The notes under the pieces were generated by a model. It did not search any database, was not told where the DNA came from, and was given only the letters and a program-made list of their open reading frames with translations. A DNA stretch of 34,167 nt from an uncultured Hungatella sp. (GTDB taxonomy: Bacteria; Bacillota; Clostridia; Lachnospirales; Lachnospiraceae): contig CAJUEJ010000030.1 of the NCBI GenBank assembly GCA_910585435.1, positions 9,192-43,358 on the forward strand, in the 5' to 3' direction. Shown here one piece after another: positions 23,745-29,775 of this stretch (positions are counted from its first letter, which is position 1; the number at the start of each line of letters is the position of its first letter). The position numbers were made by a program, and so were the translations under genes.

Positions 23745-24094
23745 TGGACGGCTGTTTCTGCCTGATTATCGCCATTTTAAACGGTGTCGGCGCCAGTACA
23801 GCCCGAAGGCTCTACGACAATGGCCCAGGGCAACAGAGCCGGGGCCGTCCTTTACCAAGAGGCAGGCCGCCAGACCAGACGGCAGCACCAGGAAGGACAG
23901 AAAGAAACCAAAGAATTTATGTGTTAAAGAAAAAAGGATACAGCTTAGAGGAGATTTCCGACATTCTTGGCTGTGACAGTTCGACCGTAAAGAGAAACCT
24001 AAAAAGTGAAGGAGGAAATGTGAATCATGACACTGGAGACATTCGCGGAGGAGATGAAGATCAGGGTTCAGGAAAAGGCAGGGAACCATTATGA
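23744..24094 (+). pseudogene. 3' fragment of small HTH gene cut by IS256
   Basis: Frame open from the IS end to 24094: a short hydrophobic start (CLIIAILNGVGASTARRLYD), a Pro/Arg/Gly-rich linker (GRPLPRGRPPDQ), and a helix-turn-helix (YVLKKKGYSLEEISDILGCD, then STVKRN) like those of resolvase or sigma-type DNA-binding tails. The last 23 codons overlap the DUF5688 gene in another frame. The natural N-terminus is probably the fragment at 22340. Could be a small regulator of the downstream operon, now inactive; an ATG at 23744, formed across the duplication, might still allow a shortened product, but it has no ribosome binding site. Confidence 0.6.
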
Positions 24095-24968
24095 GGTGGA
24101 CCTGGAGCGAAGCCTGGGAAACAACGGGACAGAGGTAATCAGGCTGGCTGTAAAAAAGGAGAGCGACAGCGGTACTGCCCCGGCAGCGCTGCTAAATGGA
24201 TTCTATAACCAGATATCGGAAAAAGAATCGGAAGATTTTCTGGAAGAAATGGCTGAGGAAATTGTAAGGATGTGCTGCTTTTCCGATTTTGTGGAGAACT
24301 ATGGGGAAACACGGGCAGCGCAGGTCATGGATTACGATTTCTGCAAAGACAAACTCCTGTTTAAGCTGGTCAACACCGGTTTGAACCAGGAGCTCCTCCT
24401 TGACAGACCCAATATCCCCTTTCTTGACCTTTCCATTACCTTTTATGTGAGGCTGGAAGAAAGGGACGGAATGGAAACAAGGGTTCCGGTCAATGAGTTT
24501 CTAAGGGAGACATGGAAGGTGACAGCACAGGAGTTATACCAGCAGGCATTAAGGAACGCTCCTGAAACAATGCCAGCCAGATTTTCCGAAATGGATCAGA
24601 TGGCGGCATTCCTGTTGGTAATGGTTGAAGAAATGACACCGGAGATTCAGGATATACTGCCGCCTGTGGAGAAAATGAGAGATGGAACCTTGTATTGTCT
24701 GACCAATCATCAGGCCAGAAATGGGGCTTCTGTCTTGCTGTATCCTGGGGTGTTAAAGGAATGTGCCGCAAAGTGCGGAAAAGACTTAGTGATTCTTCCA
24801 AGCAGTGTGGATGAGGTCCTTTTAATGCCTCTCAGCGATGAGAATAAGCTGAATGAACTGACAGAAATGGTCCGTGGTATCAACCAGTCGGTATTGGAAC
24901 CGGGGGAGGTGCTTTCCGACCACGTTTACCGCTATGACTACGAAAACGACCAGATTGTAATGGCGTAG
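24027..24968 (+). CDS. DUF5688 family protein (copy 2)
   Basis: Protein of 313 residues, second DUF5688 member in the window. ATG 24027 follows GAAGGAGG. It shares with copy 1 the order FLDLSITFYVRLE (against LDMAIVFYL), then TNHQARNGASVLLYPGVLKE and LVILPSSVDEVLLMPL, then a C-terminal SDHVYRYDYENDQIVMA against SDSVYFYDHKEGKLCIA. Overall identity is modest, so this is an old duplication or two separate arrivals. The small HTH gene in front is in the position of a regulator and is destroyed by the IS. Function of the family is unknown. Confidence 0.8.
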   Translation: MTLETFAEEMKIRVQEKAGNHYEVDLERSLGNNGTEVIRLAVKKESDSGTAPAALLNGFYNQISEKESEDFLEEMAEEIVRMCCFSDFVENYGETRAAQVMDYDFCKDKLLFKLVNTGLNQELLLDRPNIPFLDLSITFYVRLEERDGMETRVPVNEFLRETWKVTAQELYQQALRNAPETMPARFSEMDQMAAFLLVMVEEMTPEIQDILPPVEKMRDGTLYCLTNHQARNGASVLLYPGVLKECAAKCGKDLVILPSSVDEVLLMPLSDENKLNELTEMVRGINQSVLEPGEVLSDHVYRYDYENDQIVMA

Positions 24969-24989
24969 CTTATCAGGAAAGGAGCAGCC

Positions 24990-25358
24990 GTGCACATCCA
25001 TAAATATGCGGATTTAGCCTGTTTTCAGGAGATCGGGATTGGAGGAACGCTGCCGGCCACAGAGGAGTACCGGGAGTTTATAAAAAAGCTCCACCCGTCC
25101 CAGTTCCTCTCCGGGGGAATCCGGGCCACGCTTTATGAGGTTTCCTATTCCTACATGACCATAAGGGGAAATGGGAGGACAGCGAAGAAATACGCGCTGC
25201 TGAACCCGGACCATGAGGAGGCATACATAGAGATTGAAATGCAGATGAGTAACTGGGTGGAGAATCACAACACAAAACGGCCGTACCGGATGATTTCCAA
25301 CGTGACCATTCTGGAGATCAAGCCATTGGCCTTTGCGAATATCCGGTTTGAGATTTAG
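24990..25358 (+). CDS. Hypothetical protein, 122 aa
   Basis: Small soluble protein; a GTG start at 24990 is set by AAAGGAG. The sequence looks beta-rich in its second half (IRATLYEVSYSYMTIRG, TAKKYALLNPDHEEAYIEIEMQ, YRMISNVTILEIKPLAFANI). No cysteine clusters or membrane segments. I do not recognise it. It is 21 bases after DUF5688 copy 2, so it is in the same operon. Confidence 0.65.
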   Translation: MHIHKYADLACFQEIGIGGTLPATEEYREFIKKLHPSQFLSGGIRATLYEVSYSYMTIRGNGRTAKKYALLNPDHEEAYIEIEMQMSNWVENHNTKRPYRMISNVTILEIKPLAFANIRFEI

Positions 25359-25602
25359 AAAGGTTTCATTCCCTCATTTCCCGGGGAAAACTCTGGGTTG
25401 TCCCTTAGAGGCAGGGCTGCTGTGAGTCCTGGCCTTGAAAAAGAACGGTAAGGGGCGTAAAAAGACACACCGAAGGAAGTATACCCATAGGGCATACCAT
25501 AATGCATGCCCCTACGGGGCGGGCGTGCTGCGACAGGCGCCCCACGTCAAAGTATGGCTTTTCCGTCAAGAGCAGAATAACTTTTGCAAAGGACGGGAGA
25601 GA
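25359..25602 (+). promoter_or_regulatory. GC-rich structured leader before PP-loop gene
   Basis: A 244-base non-coding gap with several hairpins: TTTCC-CGG-GGAAA near 25377, GCCCC-TAC-GGGGC (25508-25520), and directly behind it GGGCGT/GCGCCC with inner CTG/CAG (25521-25542). It is followed by a conserved-looking single-stranded stretch up to the ribosome binding site. There is no T tract. The frame of the next gene happens to stay open through most of it but codes for a basic, unlikely peptide. Confidence 0.5.
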
Positions 25603-26490
25603 ATGGAACAATATACATTCATAAATGAACTGCCAAAAAAGACTGCCAGGGCCATAAGTCTATTTCGGATGTTTGAGAAGACAGCGCTGGGATACCGGCC
25701 GGAGGGATATTACCTGGCATTCAGCGGAGGAAAGGACAGTGTGGTAATCTACTGGCTGGCAAAGATGGCCGGAGTAAGATTTACGGCCCACTACCATTTG
25801 ACAACCGTGGACCCGCCGGAATTAGTCCGGTTTATCCGAAAGGAATATCCGGAGGTGAAGGTAGAAAAGCCGGAGCTTACCATGTGGGAGCTGATCGTAA
25901 AGAAACAGATCCCGCCTCTGAGAAGGGCCCGCTACTGTTGTGAGGCCTTGAAGGAACATGGGGGTGAGGGAGCGTTTACCGTAACCGGAGTCCGCTGGCA
26001 GGAGAGCAGGAAACGAAAACAACGAACCAGTCTGGAAATTCTGACTTCTAAAGATCCCATTTACCTGAATTGTGATAATGAAGAATCCCGCCGCCAGGTG
26101 GAAACCTGCGCCCAGAAGGGGAAACGTGTGCTGAATCCCATTATCGACTGGACGGAAGAGGAAGTGTGGCGGTTTATCCGTACCTATGGTCTCCCTTACT
26201 GTGTCCTGTATGACCTGGGGTTTCAAAGGCTTGGCTGTCTGGGATGTCCTCTGGCAAGCACGAAAAACAGGGAACGGGAATTTGCCCGTTATCCCCAGTA
26301 TGCCAGGGCCTATATCCGTGCCTTTGACCGGATGGTGGAGGCACGCATGGCTTCGGGCAAACCTAAGGGTAGCTGGAAGGACGGGGAGAGCGTGTTTTGC
26401 TGGTGGATGTATGGAAATGGGAAAAGGGAGAGACAGATTGACGGACAAATGGAATTAGAGTTTGGAGATAAGGCCGGGACAGCGGCATAG
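25603..26490 (+). CDS. PP-loop PAPS-reductase-like protein with CC...CxxC
   Basis: Protein of 295 residues in the phosphoadenosine phosphosulfate reductase/ATP-pyrophosphatase superfamily, which activates substrates with ATP or handles sulfur. ATG 25603 lies behind a GGACGGGAG site. The PP-loop is S41-GGKDS-46 (YYLAFSGGKDSVVIYWLAK). A GVRWQES motif follows near residue 128. C112-C113 (YCCEALKE) and C212-L-G-C215 (CLGCPLAS) match the CC...CxxC spacing of 4Fe-4S APS-reductase-type enzymes. Relatives in mobile elements include DndC-type DNA-sulfuration proteins, but no other dnd gene is here. The C-terminal QMELEF resembles a sliding-clamp-binding motif. It forms an operon with the Cys-rich gene after it. 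Confidence 0.85.
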   Translation: MEQYTFINELPKKTARAISLFRMFEKTALGYRPEGYYLAFSGGKDSVVIYWLAKMAGVRFTAHYHLTTVDPPELVRFIRKEYPEVKVEKPELTMWELIVKKQIPPLRRARYCCEALKEHGGEGAFTVTGVRWQESRKRKQRTSLEILTSKDPIYLNCDNEESRRQVETCAQKGKRVLNPIIDWTEEEVWRFIRTYGLPYCVLYDLGFQRLGCLGCPLASTKNREREFARYPQYARAYIRAFDRMVEARMASGKPKGSWKDGESVFCWWMYGNGKRERQIDGQMELEFGDKAGTAA

Positions 26491-26509
26491 GAAGGAGGCA
26501 CCGATCTTT

Positions 26510-27307
26510 GTGGAGAAACATTCATGCAGAACCTGCAGGAATCTGGAAAAAGAAAGGAAAGAGGTGATGGAGGGCCGCCTGAAAGGGCGGTACCGCTATG
26601 GGTGCAGCGGCCAAGGCAGCGGATTTGTCTGCGGTTTTCTGGCTGGCGATGAGGATTTGGAGACATTGTCTTGCGGATTGTGGCATGGGCAGTCTGAGAA
26701 AAAGGCAGAGAAGGAAGGGCAGAAGCTGGAGAAGGAACTGGGAGAGAGCCTTCAGGGGCTGTTTGACCGCTGGAATGAGTGGTACGTTAGGGGCTGCCCG
26801 GAGGGGAAGGAGACAGACGGGGTGTATTTAAACCGTCTTCGCCTTGCCATAAAGGGGCTGGTGGAACGGATTGAGGAAGCTCTTGAAGAGTCCCGGTTTC
26901 CGGAAAGCTATTATTCCCCGCTGCCGCCGGAGATTGCTAAAGATTATATGGCGGATACGGACAGTTTGGTAAAGGGTGCAGAGAGGGCGTTGTACCAGTA
27001 CCGGAATTCACCGGATTATCTCTGGCTGGAATCTTATATAAATGGGCAGAAAGGTAAGAGTAAGGAGACGGAGAAGGCTGCGGTGTTTTTTGAACATGGG
27101 AAGGTCTTGGAGGAGGCGATCAGCCGGAACCAGTATCTTCTTATGAAGCAGGAGATACGGCAGGAAGGGATTCTGGCAGAACTGGCAAAGTACCGGAGGG
27201 CTGTTTTGCAGAAGGAGCAGAAGGCAGCCAGGAGAAACAAAAGCGGACAGAAAGGCAAAAAAGATATGTCCGGCCAGTTTACATTGTTTGAGGAGAAGGC
27301 GTCCTGA
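26510..27307 (+). CDS. Cys-rich hypothetical protein with clamp-like tail
   Basis: Protein of 265 residues with a GTG start at 26510, chosen because GAAGGAGG is just upstream and the cysteine motif begins directly after. The N-terminal 55 residues hold CRTCRN...C...C...C (zinc or Fe-S-like). The middle is helical and charged (LGESLQGLFDRWNEWYV, GLVERIEEALEESRFPESYY). The basic C-terminus ends in GQFTLFEEKAS, where QFTLF matches the bacterial clamp-binding pattern QxxLF. Family not recognised. It follows the PP-loop gene by 19 bases, so the two proteins probably work together. Confidence 0.65.
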   Translation: MEKHSCRTCRNLEKERKEVMEGRLKGRYRYGCSGQGSGFVCGFLAGDEDLETLSCGLWHGQSEKKAEKEGQKLEKELGESLQGLFDRWNEWYVRGCPEGKETDGVYLNRLRLAIKGLVERIEEALEESRFPESYYSPLPPEIAKDYMADTDSLVKGAERALYQYRNSPDYLWLESYINGQKGKSKETEKAAVFFEHGKVLEEAISRNQYLLMKQEIRQEGILAELAKYRRAVLQKEQKAARRNKSGQKGKKDMSGQFTLFEEKAS

Positions 27308-27356
27308 CAGAGCGAAAGCCTCTGACTAGAAGGCAGGAAGCTAAAGAAGTGTAAGG

Positions 27357-27397
27357 AGTCAACCGCATGGCAGCGGAGCTGCGGCGGGTGGGAATGG
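27357..27397 (+). repeat. Duplicate of the 5' end of the PcfK-like gene
   Basis: About 41 bases are nearly identical to 28276-28316, inside the start of the PcfK-like gene (AGTCAACCGCATGGCAGCGG and on), with two mismatches. Here it is out of any gene, in the 176-base gap before 27484. A relic of a small duplication or gene remnant. Confidence 0.8.
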
Positions 27398-27483
27398 AGT
27401 CTGATACCATAAAAGGAAACTAGATAAGACGTAGAGAAATAACTGAGAACAAGAATCAGAAAACGTATAGGAAGGAGACAGGA

Positions 27484-28062
27484 ATGGATTATCAGATGTT
27501 GGTAAGGAACCTGTTCAATGACATGTTCGTGTTTTTTAACGGGACACAGCCTCTGGGACTGGAGCCGTTGATTGACGTGTATCAGGATGAACCGCTGCTC
27601 ATGGCATTTATCGGCAGGCTGGATGAGGCGGTAAAGGTTCCCTACAATGATGTGATGAAGGAATGTTATAGCTTTTTTAAGCAGTATGCAGGGGGAGAAT
27701 ACACGGATGAGGTCTGGGAGAGGATTGTGAAGGATATCCAGGACTTTAACCAGAAGTGGATGAATCCCTGGTGCCGGGGAATTATGCTGGCGCTGTTGGA
27801 GCTGCTGGAACGGGAGGACAAGGAGAGACAGGAACTTCAAAACCAGGGTGGTTCGGCGGAAAACGAAGCGCAGGAGCCAGGACTGCAGGAAACGGAAGGG
27901 CAATATGAAGCAGACGGACAGTATGAAGACGGGCAGTATGAAATAGAAACCGGGCAGGAAGGAATGGAACCTGGCCTGGAAGCAGGAGGAGAGACTGCCT
28001 TGCCGGAAATAGAAATGGGATATGGAGAGGACGGGCAGCAGGAAAATGATCTTGCGGCCTGA
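27484..28062 (+). CDS. Hypothetical protein with acidic repeat tail
   Basis: Protein of 192 residues; ATG 27484 follows GAAGGAG. The N-terminal 115 residues look like a compact helical domain (MDYQMLVRNLFNDMFVFFNG, YNDVMKECYSFFKQYAGG, WCRGIMLALLELLERED). The rest is disordered and acidic with GQYE repeats (EGQYEADGQYEDGQYEIE). It ends in -NDLAA. No family recognised. Surrounded by the PcfK-like and Cys-rich genes and closed by a terminator. Confidence 0.65.
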   Translation: MDYQMLVRNLFNDMFVFFNGTQPLGLEPLIDVYQDEPLLMAFIGRLDEAVKVPYNDVMKECYSFFKQYAGGEYTDEVWERIVKDIQDFNQKWMNPWCRGIMLALLELLEREDKERQELQNQGGSAENEAQEPGLQETEGQYEADGQYEDGQYEIETGQEGMEPGLEAGGETALPEIEMGYGEDGQQENDLAA

Positions 28063-28069
28063 TCTGCTA

Positions 28070-28104
28070 AAAGGCTGGGAAGAAATCAAATTCCCGGCCT
28101 TTTT
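28070..28104 (+). terminator. Intrinsic terminator after 27484 gene
   Basis: AAAGGCTGGGAA (28070-28081) pairs with TTCCCGGCCTTT (28091-28102), a 12-bp stem with one G-U pair and a 9-nt loop, with TTTTT at its end. Confidence 0.85.
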
Positions 28105-28121
28105 AAGCCTTGCTTTTTGTA

Positions 28122-28168
28122 AAATGGCTGCTGTACCAGAGGTGTTTTCATTTTAGCGGCAGCCATTT
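28122..28168 (+). other. Long hairpin in leader of PcfK-like gene
   Basis: AAATGGCTGCTGT (28122-28134) pairs with GCGGCAGCCATTT (28156-28168), 13 bp with two G-U pairs and a 21-nt loop. No T tract follows. It lies between the terminator and the gene and may be a leader structure or a binding site. Confidence 0.5.
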
Positions 28169-28234
28169 CCGATTTCCAAATTGTAATGGCGGACAATAAT
28201 CACTGGTGGAATTGTATTAACAGGGAGAATGAAC

Positions 28235-29074
28235 ATGGCAAAAAGCATTTTTGATAAGATGGAAAATATCCATGAAGTCAACCGCATGGCAGCGGAGCTG
28301 CGGCGGTTGGGAATGAGGGAAAAGCTAAAGGAACTGGCAGACAAGAACCGGGTAATGGATGAGGATTTTGAAGCATTTTTTCTGGGGAAGCGGTATTTTC
28401 TTGTTGACACAGGAGAGACACAGAAGACCTATGACACGGCTAGAGCGAAACTGATGGATGAAATGCTTATCCTGAATGATCCACTTTTTGGCAACGTGAT
28501 TGGCGGTTATCTGCTCCAGTGTTGCAGCGAACCAGGCTTTCAGGAATCTGTGCTTCAGGAGCATAAGACATTACAGAGATGTATTGAATATGTAATGGAG
28601 CAGGCTTACGGATTATTGGATGAAAACCAGAAAAAAGCCAGAAAGAACACGGCGGTGGCTGTAGTATCAGACCAGGTATTTGAGTGGGTGAAAAGCTACT
28701 ATACTCTGGACGACAAAGCAGCCCTGGAAGAAAAGCGGAAAAAAACAGAGAAGGAGTTTGCGGAGCGGAATAAGCCAAAGGAAAACAAGGCTGCGGGTAG
28801 GGGAACTTCTAAAAAGAGGGCTTCCAAAACCTCAAAAACTTCTAAAGCCTCTAAAACATCAAAAAAGAGTTCGGAGGCAGGGATTTCTGGAAAGGCCGGT
28901 GCCAGTGGCAATGTGGCAGATTCGGAAAAGAGTCTGGCAGAGAAAAGGGAAACCGGGGATACGTTATCGGAGAATATCCAGACAGAGGATTTACCGGAGA
29001 CAGAGCCGAACGCTTCAGAGAAAGGACAGATTGAAGGGCAGGTGTCTATGTTTAGTATGGGACCAGCGGCCTAA
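28235..29074 (+). CDS. PcfK / AcrIIA9-like protein
   Basis: Protein of 279 residues. ATG 28235 is favoured over 28229 because AGGGAG is 7 bases from it and only 1 base from the other. Residues 1-165 form a domain resembling PcfK-like proteins, the family to which the Cas9 inhibitor AcrIIA9 belongs (DEDFEAFFLGKRYFLVDTGE, QEHKTLQRCIEYVMEQAYGL, VVSDQVFEWVKSYYTLDDKA). The tail is disordered with KTSKASKTSKKSS repeats and ends in EGQVSMFSMGPAA, with QVSMF close to a clamp-binding motif. The neighbour PcfJ supports the assignment. Anti-CRISPR activity is inferred from the family only. Confidence 0.7.
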   Translation: MAKSIFDKMENIHEVNRMAAELRRLGMREKLKELADKNRVMDEDFEAFFLGKRYFLVDTGETQKTYDTARAKLMDEMLILNDPLFGNVIGGYLLQCCSEPGFQESVLQEHKTLQRCIEYVMEQAYGLLDENQKKARKNTAVAVVSDQVFEWVKSYYTLDDKAALEEKRKKTEKEFAERNKPKENKAAGRGTSKKRASKTSKTSKASKTSKKSSEAGISGKAGASGNVADSEKSLAEKRETGDTLSENIQTEDLPETEPNASEKGQIEGQVSMFSMGPAA

Positions 29075-29131
29075 AGGAAGGCAGCGATATAGGTGAATGA
29101 TGAGAGAACAATCATGTTCAAAGAGAAACGG

Positions 29132-29152
29132 ATACAAGGCGGACCCTTGTAT
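29132..29152 (+). other. Hairpin before the DUF7666-like gene
   Basis: ATACAAGG (29132-29139) and CCTTGTAT (29145-29152) form a perfect 8-bp stem with a 5-nt loop, 38 bases before the start codon at 29191. No T tract. Confidence 0.45.
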
Positions 29153-29190
29153 GGAAGCATGAAAAGGAGAAGATAAAGGAGCGTAAAGAG

Positions 29191-29775
29191 ATGATACTTG
29201 CCTATAAAGGATTTGACCTGGATTTGTCCTGCACATCAAGAGGAAACCGTTTCCAGTATGCCCCTGACCGCTGGAATGAGGAGCCCAGGGCCAAGTGCGG
29301 AGAGAACGGCTTCCACTGTGCGGAAAATCCCCTGGACTGTCTGACCTATTATCCCTCCATGGAGAAATCCGTCTACTATCTGGTGGTAGCAGCCGGGGAT
29401 ATCAATGATGATGAAAATGGCAGCAGAATCTCATGTACCAGGCTTCGGCTGGTAAAGCGGTTGAACCTGGAGGAGTTTGTGGCCCACAGCCTGAATTATA
29501 TCTGGAATCATCCCCTCAGGGAGAATAACCGGCGGGTGTGTAAGGAAAGCGGAACCGGAAAGGAAGGCTTTGTGATTGTGAGAGGAAAATCTCCAAGAGC
29601 CTGCGGGAAGCTGGGGGATGTTCTTGGAATGGTAAAAGAAAAAAGCGGAAGCAGAGAGGGAATGGAAATGGGGCTTTATATCGTTGACGGCAAGGAGATT
29701 TTGCCGGACACATGGTATAACGTCCACGGAAATCCAGTGAAAAGCATAAAGAAAGGAGCAGCGATTCCAGCATGA
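29191..29775 (+). CDS. Phage-type DUF7666-like domain protein
   Basis: Protein of 194 residues; ATG 29191 behind AAAGGAGCG. The N-terminal 110 residues carry YKGFDLDLSCTSRGNRFQYA and CGENGFHCAENPLDCLTYYP, a pattern found in phage and plasmid proteins (DUF7666-like, 'GFH.CENPLDCL.YY'), then an ISCTRLRLVKRLNLEEF strand block. The C-terminal half is unrecognised. Role unknown. It overlaps the PcfJ gene by 4 bases (ATGA), so the two are translationally coupled. It ends in -AAIPA. Confidence 0.65.
   Translation: MILAYKGFDLDLSCTSRGNRFQYAPDRWNEEPRAKCGENGFHCAENPLDCLTYYPSMEKSVYYLVVAAGDINDDENGSRISCTRLRLVKRLNLEEFVAHSLNYIWNHPLRENNRRVCKESGTGKEGFVIVRGKSPRACGKLGDVLGMVKEKSGSREGMEMGLYIVDGKEILPDTWYNVHGNPVKSIKKGAAIPA

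Noticed and set aside
23726..23754. Outward promoter made by the IS256 end
   Set aside because: TTGACA (23726-23731) is a good -35, but no -10 stands at a workable distance in the flanking DNA.
25435..25602. N-terminal extension of the PP-loop protein
   Set aside because: The frame is open, but it is very basic, crosses two strong hairpins and starts at TTG without a site; ATG 25603 gives the normal family start.
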